Source of the DNA: Saccoglossus kowalevskii
Lineage: Eukaryota > Hemichordata > Enteropneusta > Harrimaniidae
Assembly (NCBI RefSeq): GCF_000003605.2
Contig: NW_003129600.1
Coordinates: 1 to 41,932 of the forward strand
Direction: 5' to 3'
Length of the DNA: 41,932 nt
A program made the position numbers and the translations under genes. Each line of letters begins with the position of its first letter. Positions within the stretch are counted from its first letter, which is position 1. Below the pieces are notes generated by a model. That model was not told the DNA's origin. It ran no database searches and worked only from the letters and a program-made list of their open reading frames with translations. Below, piece by piece: positions 1-12,013 of the stretch.

Positions 1-120
1 GCACACGTCATGAACAGAGCAGACCTTCACATCTATTACACTGTTCCACTAGCTGACAATCACAGTGCAATGGTCATGACAGAGCAGACCTTCACATCTA
101 TTACATTGTTCCACTAGCTG

Positions 121-815
121 ACAATCACAAATGCACTGGTCATGACAGAGCAGACCTTCACATCTAATACACTGTTCCACTAGCTGACAATCACAAATGC
201 ACTGGTCATGACAGAGTAGACCTTCACATCTATTACACTGTTCCACTAGCTGACAATCACAAATGCACTGGTCATGACAGAGCAGACCTTCACATCTAAT
301 ACACAGTTCCACTAGCTGACAATCACAAGTGCACTGGTCATGACAGAGTAGACCTTCACATCTATTACACTGTTCCACTAGCTGACAATCACAAATGCAC
401 TGGTCATGACAGAGCAGACCTTCACATCTATTACACTGTTTCACTAGTTGACAATCACAAATGCACTGGTCATGACAGAGCAGACCTTCACATCTAATAC
501 ACTGTTCCACTAGCTGACAATCACAAATGCACTGGTCATGACAGAGCAGACCTTCACATCTAATACTGTTCCACTAGCTGAAAATCACAAATGCACTGGT
601 CATGACAGAGTAGACCTTCACATCTATTACACTGTTCCACTAGCTGACAATCACAAATGCACTGGTCATGGCAGAGCAGACCTTCACATCTAATACTGTT
701 CCACTAGCTGAAAATCACAAATGCACTGGGTCATGACAGAGTAGACCTTCACATCTATTACACTGTTCCACTAGCTGACAATCACAGTGCAATGGTCATG
801 ACAGAGCAGACCTTC
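121..815 (+). repeat. Duplicated block 1, copy a
   Basis: This stretch matches 4461-5154 at an offset of about 4340. Shared rare markers are acacagttccac near 303, tgtttcactagttg near 440, and two 64 bp deletion monomers each followed by ctgaaaatc. The offset changes by one base after 729, where this copy has an extra g (ctgggtcatg). Part of it, about 340-720, also matches 22634-23014 at an offset of 22294. Confidence 0.8.
514..577 (+). repeat. 64 bp monomer variant
   Basis: A two-base deletion turns taatacactgttcc into taatactgttcc, giving a 64 bp unit. It is followed by a copy carrying ctgaaaatcac instead of ctgacaatcac. The same linked pair of changes recurs near 690, 1610, 4900, 5035 and 22855, so it spread by copying of a block and did not arise independently each time. 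The ctgaaaatcac form without the 64 bp deletion appears near 27090. Confidence 0.88.
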
Positions 816-2049
816 ACATCTATTACATTGTTCCACTAGCTGACAATCACAAATGCACTGGTCATGACAGAGCAGACCTTCACATCTAATACACTGTTCC
901 ACTAGCTGACAATCACAAATGCACACGTCATGACAGAGCAGACCTTCACATCTATTACACTGTTCCACTAGCTGACAATCACAGTGCAATGGTCATGACA
1001 GAGCAGACCTTCACATCTATTACATTGTTCCACTAGCTGACAATCACAAATGCACTGGTCATGACAGAGCAGACCTTCACATCTAATACACTGTTCCACT
1101 AGCTAACAATCACAAATGCACACGTCATGACAGAGCAGACTTTCAAATCTAATACACTGTTCCACTAGCTGACAATCACAAATGCACTGGTCATGACAGA
1201 GCAGACCTTCACATCTATTACACTGTTCCACTAGCTGACAATCACAAGTGCACTGGTCATGACAGAGCAGACCTTCACATCTATTACACTGTTCCACTAG
1301 CTGACAATCACAAATGCACTGGTCATGACAGAGCAGACCTTCATATCTAATACACTGTTCCACTAGCTGACAATCACAAATGCACTGGTCATGACAGAGT
1401 AGACCTTCACATCTATTACACTGTTCCACTAGCTGACAATCACAAATGCACTGGTCATGACAGAGCAGACCTTCACATCTAATACACAGTTCCACTAGCT
1501 GACAATCACAAGTGCACTGGTCATGACAGAGCAGACCTTCACATCTAATACACTGTTCCACTAGCTGACAATCACAAATGCACTGGTCATGACAGAGCAG
1601 ACCTTCACATCTAATACTGTTCCACTAGCTGAAAATCACAAATGCACTGGTCATGACAGAGTAGACCTTCACATCTATTACACTGTTCCACTAGCTGACA
1701 ATCACAAATGCACTGGTCATGGCAGAGCAGACCTTCACATCTAATACACTGTTCCACTAGCTGACAATCACAGTGCAATGGTCATGACAGAGCAGACCTT
1801 CACATCTAATACACTGTTCCACTAGATGACAATCACAAATGCACTGGACATGACAAAATAAACCTTCGCATCTAATACATTGTTCCACTAGTTGACAATA
1901 ACAAATGCACTGGTCATGACAGAGCAGACCTTCACATCTATTACACTGTTCCACTAGCTGACAATCACAAATGCACTGGTCATGACAGAGCAGACCTTCA
2001 CATCTAATACACTGTTCCACTAGCTGACAATCACAAATGCACTGGTCAT
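816..2049 (+). repeat. Mixed satellite monomers, left part of window
   Basis: This stretch holds only satellite monomers. Landmarks are a 65 bp copy near 985, the aatgcacacgtcatg variant near 920 and 1115, the gactttcaaatc marker at 1138, another 64 bp deletion copy near 1610, a 65 bp copy near 1770, and a copy with gacatgacaaaataaacc near 1850. The interval around 1590-1700 resembles 540-650, consistent with local duplication at a distance of about 1051 bp. Confidence 0.85.
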
Positions 2050-3022
2050 GACAGAGCAGACCTTCACATCTATTACACTGTTCCACTAGCTGACAATCAC
2101 AAATGCACTGGTCATGACAGAGCAGACCTTCACATCTATTACACTGTTCCACTAGCTGACAATCACAAATGCACTGGTCATGACAGAGCAGACCTTCACA
2201 TCTATTACACTGTTCCACTAGCTGACAATCACAAATGCACTGGTCATGACAGAGCAGACCTTCACATCTATTACACTGTTCCACTAGTTAACAATAACAA
2301 ATGCACTGGTCATGACAGAGCAGACCTTCACATCTATTACACTGTTCCATGAGCTGACAATCACAAATGCACTGGTCATGACAGAGCAGACCTTCACATC
2401 TATTACACTGTTCTACGAGCAGACAATCACAGTGCAATGGTCATGACAGAGCAGACCTTCACATCTATTACACTGTTCTACGAGCAGACAATCACAGTGC
2501 AATGGTCATGACAGAGCAGACCTCCACATCTATTACACTGTTCCACTAGCTGACAATCACAAATGCACTGGTCATGACAGAGCAGACCTTCACATCTATT
2601 ACACTGTTCCACTAGCTTACAATCACGAATACACTGGTCATGACAGAGCAGACCTTCACATCTATTACACTGTTCCACTAGCTGACAATCACAAATGCAC
2701 TGGTCATGACAGAGCAGACCTTCACATCTATTACACTGTTCCACTAGCTGACAATCACAAATGCACTGGTCATGACAGAGCAGACCTTCACATCTAATAC
2801 ACTGTTCCACTAGCTGACAATCACAAATGCACTGGTCATGACAGAGCAGACCTTCACATCTATTACACTGTTCCACTAGCTGACAATCACAAGTGCACTG
2901 GTCATGACAGAGCAGACCTTCACATCTAATACACTGTTCCACTAGCTGACAATCACAAATGCACTGGTCATGACAGAGCAGACCTTCACATCTAATACAC
3001 TGTTCCACTAGCTGACAATCAC
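2050..3022 (+). repeat. Duplicated block 2, copy a
   Basis: The block matches 13298-14270 at an offset of 11248. Shared rare markers in order are gttaacaataac (2288), ccatgagctg (2348), tctacgagcag (2412, 2478), cctccacatc (2521) and gcttacaatcacgaataca (2615). A shorter stretch from the gcttacaatc marker onward matches again at 38803-39182, offset 36192. The match ends inside a monomer, where this copy switches to a 65 bp unit and the partner continues with 66 bp units. Confidence 0.82.
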
Positions 3023-3134
3023 AGTGCAATGGTCATGACAGAGCAGACCTTCACATCTAATACATTGTTCCACTAGTTGACAATCACAGTGCAATGGTCA
3101 TGACAGAGCAGACCTTCACATCTATTACACTGTT

Positions 3135-3480
3135 CTACGAGCAGACAATCACAGTGCAATGGTCATGACAGAGCAGACCTTCACATCTATTACACTGTTC
3201 CACTAGCTGACAATCACGAATGCACTGGTCATGACAGAGCAGACCTTCACATCTATTACACTGTTCCACTAGCTGACAATCACAAATGCACTGGTCATGA
3301 CAGAGCAGACCTTCACATCTATTACACTGTTCCACTAGCTGACAATCACAAATGCACTGGTCATGACAGAGCAGACCTTCACATCTAATACACTGTTCCA
3401 CTAGCTGACAATCACAAATGCACTGGTCATGACAGAGCAGACCTTCACATCTATTACACTGTTCCACTAGCTGACAATCA
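3135..3480 (+). repeat. Duplicated block 3, copy a
   Basis: This block starts at a tctacgagcag junction followed by a 65 bp copy and then the rare cacgaatgc variant at 3215. The same order is found at 16756-17101 (offset 13621). It appears again from 33993 to about 34210, and partly at 32560-32890, where cacgaatgc lies at 32620. The copies diverge beyond about 3480 through different A/T class order and other substitutions. Confidence 0.75.
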
Positions 3481-3529
3481 CAAGTGCACTGGTCATGACA
3501 GAGCAGACCTTCACATCTAATACACTGTT

Positions 3530-4264
3530 CCACTAGCTGACAATCACAAATGCACTGGTCATGACAGAGCAGACCTTCGCATCTATTACACTGTTCCACT
3601 AGCTGACAATCACAAATACACTGGTCATGACAGAGCAGACCTTCACATCTATTACACTGTTCCACTAGCTAACAATCACAAATGCACTGGTCATGACAGA
3701 GTAGACCTTCACATCTATTACACTGTTCCACTAGATGACAATCACAAATGCACTGGACATGACAGAATAGACCTTCGCATCTAATACATTGTTCCCCTAG
3801 CTGACAATCACAAATGCACTGGTCATGGCAGAGCAGACCTCCACATCTAATACACTGTTCCACTAGCTGACAATCACAGTGCAATGGTCATGGCAGAGCA
3901 GACCTTCACATCTAATACACTGTTCCACTAGCTGACAATCACAGTGCAATGGTCATGACAGAGCAGACCTTCACATCTATTACATTGTTCCACTAGCTGA
4001 CAATCACAAATGCACTGGTCATGACAGAGCAGACCTTCACATCTAATACACTGTTCCACTAGCCGACAATCACAAATGCACACGTCATGACAGAGCAGAC
4101 CTTCACATCTATTACACTGTTCCACTAGCTGACAATCACAGTGCAATGGTCATGACAGAGCAGACCTTCACATCTATTACATTGTTCCACTAGCTGACAA
4201 TCACAAATGCACTGGTCATGACAGAGCAGACCTTCACATCTAATACACTGTTCCACTAGCTAAC
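3530..4264 (+). repeat. Recurrent composite module, copy 1
   Basis: This module has an ordered set of markers. They are ctaacaatcac with gagtagacc, then gatgacaatc with gacatgacagaatagacc, then catggcagagcagacctcc. After these come a 65 bp copy with catggc, another 65 bp copy with a following tacattg, and aatgcacacgtcatg. It matches 11554-12288 at an offset of 8024, including the shared substitution tcgcatctat (3577 and 11601). Related copies lie near 7730-8130, 24300-25060, 27790-28390, 29050-29640 and 29786-30363. It is the closest thing here to a higher-order repeat unit. Confidence 0.82.
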
Positions 4265-4460
4265 AATCACAAATGCACACGTCATGACAGAGCAGACTTT
4301 CAAATCTAATACACTGTTCCACTAGCTGACAATCACAAATGCACTGGTCATGACAGAGCAGACTTTCAAATCTAATACACTGTTCCACTAGCTAACAATC
4401 ACAAGTGCACTGGTCATGACAGAGCAGACCTTCACATCTATTACACTGTTCCACTAGCTG

Positions 4461-5154
4461 ACAATCACAAATGCACTGGTCATGACAGAGCAGACCTTCA
4501 TATCTAATACACTGTTCCACTAGCTGACAATCACAAATGCACTGGTCATGACAGAGTAGACCTTCACATCTATTACACTGTTCCACTAGCTGACAATCAC
4601 AAATGCACTGGTCATGACAGAGCAGACCTTCACATCTAATACACAGTTCCACTAGCTGACAATCACAAGTGCACTGGTCATGACAGAGTAGACCTTCACA
4701 TCTATTACACTGTTCCACTAGCTGACAATCACAAATGCACTGGTCATGACAGAGCAGACCTTCACATCTATTACACTGTTTCACTAGTTGACAATCACAA
4801 ATGCACTGGTCATGACAGAGCAGACCTTCACATCTAATACACTGTTCCACTAGCTGACAATCACAAATGCACTGGTCATGACAGAGCAGACCTTCACATC
4901 TAATACTGTTCCACTAGCTGAAAATCACAAATGCACTGGTCATGACAGAGTAGACCTTCACATCTATTACACTGTTCCACTAGCTGACAATCACAAATGC
5001 ACTGGTCATGGCAGAGCAGACCTTCACATCTAATACTGTTCCACTAGCTGAAAATCACAAATGCACTGGTCATGACAGAGTAGACCTTCACATCTATTAC
5101 ACTGTTCCACTAGCTGACAATCACAGTGCAATGGTCATGACAGAGCAGACCTTC
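4461..5154 (+). repeat. Duplicated block 1, copy b
   Basis: This is the partner of 121-815. It carries the same acacagttcc copy, the same tttcactagttg copy, and both 64 bp deletion monomers with ctgaaaatc following. It lacks the extra g found in copy a at 729, so that base is private to copy a and is either a recent indel or a sequencing error. Confidence 0.8.
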
Positions 5155-5174
5155 ACATCTAATACACTGTTCCA

Positions 5175-6143
5175 CTAGCTGACAATCACAGTGCAATGGT
5201 CATGACAGAGCAGACCTTCACATCTAATACATTGTTCCACTAGTTGACAATCACAAATGCACTGGTCATGACAGAGCAGACCTTCACATCTAATACACTG
5301 TTCCACTAGCTGACAATCACAAATGCACTGGTCATGGCAGAGCAGACCTTCACATCTAATACACTGTTCCACTAGCTGACAATCACAGTGCAATGGTCAT
5401 GACAGAGCAGACCTTCACATCTAATACACTGTTCCACTAGCTGACAATCACAAATGCACTGGTCATGACAGAGCAGACCTTCACATCTAATACATTGTTC
5501 CACAAGTTGACAATCACAAATGCACTGGTCATGACAGAGCAGACCTTCACATCTAATACACTGTTCCACTAGTTGACAATCACAAATGCACTGGTCATGA
5601 CAGAGCAGACCTTCACATCTATTACACTGTTCCACTAGCTGACAATCACAAATGCACTGGTCATGACAGAGCAGACCTTCATATCTAATACACTGTTCCA
5701 CTAGTTGACAATCACAAATGCACTGGTCATGACAGAGCAGACCTTCACATCTATTACACTGTTCCACTAGCTGACAATCACAAATGCACTGGTCATGACA
5801 GAGCAGACCTTCACATCTATTACACTGTTCCACTAGCTGACAATCACAAATGCACTGGTCATGACAGAGCAGACCTTCACATCTAATACACTGTTCCACT
5901 AGCTGACAATCACAAATGCACTGGTCATGACAGAGCAGACCTTCACATCTATTACACTGTTCCACTAGCTGACAATCACAAATGCACTGGTCATGACAGA
6001 GCAGACCTTCACATCTATTACACTGTTCCACTAGTTGACAATAACAAATGCACTGGTCATGACAGAGCAGACCTTCACATCTATTACACTGTTCCACTAG
6101 CTGACAATCACAAATGCACTGGTCATGACAGAGCAGACCTTCA
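5175..6143 (+). repeat. Duplicated block 4, copy a
   Basis: This block matches 15178-16146 at a constant offset of 10003. Shared markers are two nearby 65 bp copies, a catggcag copy, the cacaagttgac junction at 5501 and gttgacaataac at 6034. Its first 220 bases also match 23065-23283 (offset 17890) and 27282-27500 (offset 22107). The 23 kb copy has gained one extra monomer before the cacaagttgac marker, since the offset there becomes 17956, exactly 66 more. Confidence 0.83.
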
Positions 6144-6629
6144 CATCTAATACACTGTTCCACTAGCTGACAATCACAAATGCACTGGTCATGACAGAGC
6201 AGACCTTCACATCTATTACATTGTTCCACTAGCTGACAATCACAAATGCACTGGTCATGACAGAGCAGACCTTCACATCTAATACACTGTTCCACTAGCT
6301 GACAATCACAAATGCACACGTCATGACAGAGCAGACCTTCACATCTATTACACTGTTCCACTAGCTGACAATCACAGTCCAATGGTCATGACAGAGCAGA
6401 CCTTCACATCTATTACATTGTTCCACTAGCTGACAATCACAAATGCACTGGTCATGACAGAGCAGACCTTCACATCTAATACACTGTTCCACTAGCTAAC
6501 AATCACAAATGCACACGTCATGACAGAGCAGACTTTCAAATCTAATACACTGTTCCACTAGCTGACAATCACAAATGCACTGGTCATGACAGAGCAGACC
6601 TTCACATCTATTACACTGTTCCACTAGCT
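6144..6629 (+). repeat. Satellite monomers with rare cagtccaatgg copy
   Basis: These are ordinary monomers containing the rare cagtccaatgg form of the 65 bp unit (6375), preceded by an aatgcacacgtcatg copy and followed by the gactttcaaatc marker at 6531. The same order with the same rare base is found at 30114-30374, offset 23814, so this is another copied segment of about 250 bp. Confidence 0.78.
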
Positions 6630-6800
6630 GACAATCACAATGCATGGTCATGACAGAGCAGACCTCACATTAATACACTGTTCATAGTGACAATCACAAA
6701 TGCACTGGTCAGACAGAGCAGACCTTCACATCTAATACACTGTTCCACTAGCTGACAATTCACAAATGCACTGGTCATGACAGAGCAGACCTTCACATCT
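6630..6800. other. Error-rich patch 1 (deletions)
   Basis: Single-base deletions are packed into about three monomers: tgcatggtcatg, gacctcacattaatac, gttcatagtgacaatc and tcagacagagc. Extra bases follow in gacaattcac and ctaaatac. No other copy shares these changes. The clustering and the private nature of the changes suggest poor-quality sequence or a forced join, not evolved divergence. Confidence 0.7.
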
Positions 6801-8130
6801 AAATACACTGTTCCACTAGCTGACAATCACAAATGCACTGGTCATGACAGAGCAGACCTTCACATCTAATACATTGTTTCACTAGGTGACAATCACAAAT
6901 GCACTGGTCAAAGCATAGCAGACCTTCACATCTATTACACTGTTCCACTAGCTGACAATCACAAATGCACTGGTCATGACAGAGTAGACCTTCACATCTA
7001 ATACACTGTTCCACTAGCTGACAATCACAAATGCACTGGTCATGACAGAGTAGACCTTCACATCTATTACACTGTTCCACTAGCTGACAATCACAAATGC
7101 ACTGGTCATGACAGAGTAGACCTTCACATCTAATACACTGTTCCACTAGCTGACAATCACAAATGCACTGGTCATGACAGAGTAGACCTTCACATCTATT
7201 ACACTGTTCCACTAGCTGACAATCACAAATGCACTGGTCATGACAGAGCAGACCTTCACATCTAATACACTGTTCCACTAGCTGACAATCACAAATGCAC
7301 TGGTCATGACAGAGCAGACCTTCACATCTAGTACACTGTTCCATGAGCTGACAATCACAAATGCACTGGTCATGACAGAGCAGACCTTCACATCTATTAC
7401 ACTGTTCCACTAGTTGACAATCACAAATGCACTGGTCATGACAGAGCAGACCTTCACATCTATTACACTGTTCCACTAGCTGACAATCACAAATGCATTG
7501 GTCATGACAGAGCAGACCTTCACATCTAATACACTGTTCCACTAGCTGACAATCACAAATGCACTGGTCATGACAGAGCAGACCTTCACATCTAGTACAC
7601 TGTTCCATGAGCTGACAATCACAAATGCACTGGTCATGACAGAGCAGACCTTCACATCTATTACACTGTTCCACTAGCTGACAATCACAAATGCACTGGT
7701 CATGACAGAGCAGACCTTCACATCTATTACACTGTTCCACTAGCTGACAATCACAAATACACTGGTCATGACAGAGCAGACCTTCACATCTATTACACTG
7801 TTCCACTAGCTAACAATCACAAATGCACTGGTCATGACAGAGTAGACCTTCACATCTATTACACTCTTCCACTAGATGACAATCACAAATGCACTGGACA
7901 TGACAGAATAGACCTTCGCATCTAATACATTGTTCCACTAGCTGACAATCACAAATGCACTGGTCATGGCAGAGCAGACCTCCACATCTAATACACTGTT
8001 CCACTAGCTGACAATCACAGTGCAATGGTCATGGCAGAGCAGACCTTCACATCTAATACACTGTTCCACTAGCTGACAATCACAGTGCGATGGTCATGAC
8101 AGAGCAGACCTTCACATCTATTACATTGTT
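6801..8130 (+). repeat. Duplicated block 5, copy a (1.35 kb)
   Basis: This block matches 10684-12013 at a constant offset of 3883. Markers in order are tgtttcactaggtg, caaagcatag (6909), four gagtagacc copies with alternating A and T classes, two tctagtacactgttccatgag copies 264 bp apart (7331 and 7595), tgcattggtc near 7495, then the composite module. I see only scattered single-base differences, such as ctcttcc at 7864 against ctgttcc, and ttcgcatc near 7915 against ttcacatc. Shortened versions lie at about 23950-24400 and 25350-26100. Confidence 0.85.
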
Positions 8131-8139
8131 CCACTAGCT

Positions 8140-8340
8140 GACAATCACAAAATGCGCTGGGTCATGAGAGAGCAGACCTTCACATCTAATACACTGTTCC
8201 ACTAGCTGACAATCACAAATGCACGCGTCATGACAGAGCGGACCTTCGCATCTATGAGACTGTTCCACTAGCTGACAATCACAGTGGCGATGGTCATGAC
8301 AGAGCAGAGCTTTCACATCTAGTTACACTGTCTACGAGCA
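8140..8340. other. Error-rich patch 2
   Basis: Changes cluster here: cacaaaatgcgctgggtcatgag, gcacgcgtcatg, gagcggacc, ctatgagactg, cagtggcgatgg, gagctttcac, ctagttacactgtctacg. They include g-run extensions and single-base indels that no other copy shares. The patch lies exactly where block 5 stops matching its partner and block 6 begins, which fits a read end or an assembly join. Confidence 0.68.
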
Positions 8341-9430
8341 GACAATCACAGTGCAATGGTCATGACAGAGCAGACCTTCACATCTAATACACTGTTCCAC
8401 TAGCTGACAATCACAAATGCACTGGTCATGACAGAGCATACCTTCACATCTAATACACTGTTCCACTAGCTGACAATCACAAATGCACTGGTCATGACAG
8501 AGCAGACCTTCACATCTAGTACACTGTTCCACTAGCTGACAATCACAAATGCACTGGTCATGACAGAGCAGACCTTCACATCTATTACACTGTTCCACTA
8601 GCTGACAATCACAAGTGCACTGGTCATGACAGAGCAGACATTCACATCTAATACACTGTTCCACTAGCTGACAATCACAAATGCACACGTCATGACAGAG
8701 CAGACCTTCACATCTAATACACTGTTCCACTAGCTGACAATCACAGTGCAATGGTCATGACAGAGCAGACCTTCATATCTATTACACTGTTCTACGAGCA
8801 GACAATCACAGTGCAATGGTCATGACAGAGCAGACCTTCACATCTAATACACTGTTCCACTAGCTGACAATCACATTGCAATGGTCATGACAGAGCAGAC
8901 CTTCACATCTATTACACTGTTCTACGAGCACACAATCACAGTGCAATAGTCATGACAGAGCAGACCTTCACATCTAATACATTGTTCCACTAGCTGACAA
9001 TCACAAATGCACTGGTCATGACAGAGCAGACCTTCACATCTAATACACTGTTCCACTAGCTAACAATCACAAATGCACACGTCATGACAGAGCAGACTTT
9101 CAAATCTAATACACTGTTCCACTAGCTGACAATCACAAATGCACTGGTCATGACAGAGCAGACCTTCACATCTATTACACTGTTCCACTAGCTGACAATC
9201 ACAAGTGCACTGGTCATGACAGAGCAGACCTTCACATCTATTACACTGTTCCACTAGCTGACAATCACAAATGCACTGGTCATGACAGAGCAGACCTTCA
9301 CATCTATTAAACTGTTCTACGAGCACACAATCACAGTGCAATGGTCATGACAGAGCAGACCTTCACATCTAATACACTGTTCCACTAGCTGACAATCACA
9401 GTGCAATGGTCATGAAAGAGCAGACCTTCA
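8341..9430 (+). repeat. Duplicated block 6, copy a (1.1 kb)
   Basis: This block matches 20905-21994 at an offset of 12564, with shared gagcatacc, ctagtac, cacattgcaatgg, tctacgagcacac and caatagtcatg copies and the gactttcaaatc marker (9095). I see few differences, for example gagcagacattc here against gagcagaccttc there. The sub-region from about 8898 to 9515 also matches 35945-36562 (offset 27047), and about 8870-9160 matches 12290-12580 (offset 3420). Confidence 0.85.
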
Positions 9431-10683
9431 CATCTATTACACTGTTCTACGAGCAGACAATCACAGTGCAATGATCATGACAGAGCAGACATTCACATCT
9501 ATTACACTGTTCTACGAGCAGACAATCACAGTGCAATGGTCATGACAGAGCAGACCTTCACATCTATTACACTGTTCTACGAGCAGACAATCACAGTGCA
9601 ATGGTCATGACAGAGCAGACCTTCACATCTAATACACTGTTCCACTAGCTGACAATCACAGTGCAATGGTCATGACAGAGCAGACCTTCACATCTATTAC
9701 ACTGTTCTACGAGCAGACAATCACAGTGCAATGGTCATGACAGAGCAGACCTTCACATCTAATACACTGTTCCACTAGATGACAATCACAAGTGCAATGG
9801 TCATGACAGAGCAGACCTTCACATCTATTACACTGTTCCACTAGCTGACAATCACAAATGCACTGGTCATGACAGAGCAGACCTTCACATCTAATACACT
9901 GCTCCACTAGCTGACAATCACAAATGCACTGGTCATGACAGAGCAGACCTTCACATCTATTACACTGTTCCACTAGCTGACAATCACAAGTGCACTGGTC
10001 ATGACAGAGCAGACCTTCACATCTATTACACTGTTCCACTAGCTGACAATCACAAATGCACTGGTCATGACAGAGCAGACCTTCACATCTATTACACTGT
10101 TCCACTAGCTGACAATCACAAATGCACTGGTCATGACAGAGCAGACCTTCACATCTAATACACTGTTCCACTATCTGACAGTCACAAATGCACTGGTCAT
10201 GACAGAGCAGACCTTCACATCTATTACACTGTTCCACTAGCTGACAATCACAAGTGCACTGGTCATGACAGAGCAGACCTTCACATCTAGTACACTGTTC
10301 CACTAGCTGACAATAACAAATGCACTCGTCATGACAGAGCAGACCTTCACATCTATTACACTGTTCCACTAGCTGACAATCACAAATGCACTGGTCATGA
10401 CAGAGCAGACCTTCACATCTAATACACTGTTCCACTAGCTGACAATCACAAATGCACTGGTCATGACAGAGCAGACCTTCACATCTATTACACTGTTCCA
10501 CTAGCTGACAATCACAAGTGCACTGGTCATGACAGAGCAGACCTTCACATGTAATACACTGTTCCACTAGCTGACAATCACAAATGCACTGGTCATGACA
10601 GAGCAGACCTTCACATCTAATACACTGTTCCACTAGCTGACAATCACAAATGCACTGGTCATGACAGAGCAGACCTTCACATC
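9431..10683 (+). repeat. Satellite monomers: 65 bp cluster then long 66 bp run
   Basis: The first part, to about 9780, is a dense group of 65 bp monomers with tctacgagcag junctions. From about 9810 a long unbroken run of 66 bp monomers begins and continues through block 5, copy b, to 11689. The early part of that run, 9780-10170, resembles 22210-22600: it shares tagatgacaatcacaagtgcaa, then actgctccac, at an offset of about 12431. Confidence 0.85.
9649..9713 (+). repeat. Reference monomer, 65 bp class (cagtgcaatgg)
   Basis: In this class the segment cacaaatgcactgg is replaced by cacagtgcaatgg, one base shorter, so the unit is 65 bp. This example also ends in the variant junction ttctacgag instead of ttccactag. 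Dozens of 65 bp copies are scattered through the window, singly or in short groups such as 9345-9780 and 31240-31520. Each shifts the phase of the array by one base. On the - strand that shift leads at once to a TAG at the monomer junction, which is what ends nearly every open frame. Confidence 0.92.
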
Positions 10684-11689
10684 TAATACACTGTTCCACT
10701 AGCTGACAATCACAAATGCACTGGTCATGACAGAGCAGACCTTCACATCTAATACATTGTTTCACTAGGTGACAATCACAAATGCACTGGTCAAAGCATA
10801 GCAGACCTTCACATCTATTACACTGTTCCACTAGCTGACAATCACAAATGCACTGGTCATGACAGAGTAGACCTTCACATCTAATACACTGTTCCACTAG
10901 CTGACAATCACAAATGCACTGGTCATGACAGAGTAGACCTTCACATCTATTACACTGTTCCACTAGCTGACAATCACAAATGCACTGGTCATGACAGAGT
11001 AGACCTTCACATCTAATACACTGTTCCACTAGCTGACAATCACAAATGCACTGGTCATGACAGAGTAGACCTTCACATCTATTACACTGTTCCACTAGCT
11101 GACAATCACAAATGCACTGGTCATGACAGAGCAGACCTTCACATCTAATACACTGTTCCACTAGCTGACAATCACAAATGCACTGGTCATGACAGAGCAG
11201 ACCTTCACATCTAGTACACTGTTCCATGAGCTGACAATCACAAATGCACTGGTCATGACAGAGCAGACCTTCACATCTATTACACTGTTCCACTAGTTGA
11301 CAATCACAAATGCACTGGTCATGACAGAGCAGACCTTTACATCTATTACACTGTTCCACTAGCTGACAATCACAAATGCATTGGTCATGACAGAGCAGAC
11401 CTTCACATCTAATACACTGTTCCACTAGCTGACAATCACAAATGCACTGGTCATGACAGAGCAGACCTTCACATCTAGTACACTGTTCCATGAGCTGACA
11501 ATCACAAATGCACTGGTCATGACAGAGCAGACCTTCACATCTATTACACTGTTCCACTAGCTGACAATCACAAATGCACTGGTCATGACAGAGCAGACCT
11601 TCGCATCTATTACACTGTTCCACTAGCTGACAATCACAAATACACTGGTCATGACAGAGCAGACCTTCACATCTATTACACTGTTCCAC
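9707..11689 (-). other. Longest incidental open frame (660 codons), not called as a gene
   Basis: Because 66 bp is 22 codons, consecutive 66 bp monomers leave the - strand open. Each unit encodes six cysteines, spaced C-x2-C-x4-C-x3-C-x-C-x-C and then x5 to the next unit. This is the longest case; others are 446 codons (15375-16715), 394 (24978-26162), 373 (23262-24383) and 350 (12480-13532). The consensus frame has no ATG, and only the rare ccatgagctg monomers supply one. The nominal starts are GTG or TTG, and stops come from 65 bp monomers. There is no signal peptide, unique N- or C-terminal domain, promoter or poly(A) context. A repetitive secreted Cys-rich protein is the only alternative, and I think it unlikely. 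Confidence 0.8.
10637..10702 (+). repeat. Reference monomer, A class, 66 bp
   Basis: This representative copy is identical in layout to the T class but has A at the centre of tctaAtac. The two classes are both abundant and are interspersed throughout. On the - strand the difference reads as Asn (A class) against Ile (T class) in the incidental open frame. On the + strand the A class introduces a TAA, so long + strand frames exist only across T-class runs. Confidence 0.92.
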
Positions 11690-12013
11690 TAGCTAACAAT
11701 CACAAATGCACTGGTCATGACAGAGTAGACCTTCACATCTATTACACTGTTCCACTAGATGACAATCACAAATGCACTGGACATGACAGAATAGACCTTC
11801 ACATCTAATACATTGTTCCCCTAGCTGACAATCACAAATGCACTGGTCATGGCAGAGCAGACCTCCACATCTAATACACTGTTCCACTAGCTGACAATCA
11901 CAGTGCAATGGTCATGGCAGAGCAGACCTTCACATCTAATACACTGTTCCACTAGCTGACAATCACAGTGCAATGGTCATGACAGAGCAGACCTTCACAT
12001 CTATTACATTGTT
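10684..12013 (+). repeat. Duplicated block 5, copy b
   Basis: This is the partner of 6801-8130. Markers caaagcatag (10792) and the two gtacactgttccatgag copies at 11214 and 11478, again 264 bp apart, keep the same order and spacing. It runs on into the composite module, which continues to about 12288. One private change is ctttacatc near 11336. Confidence 0.85.
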
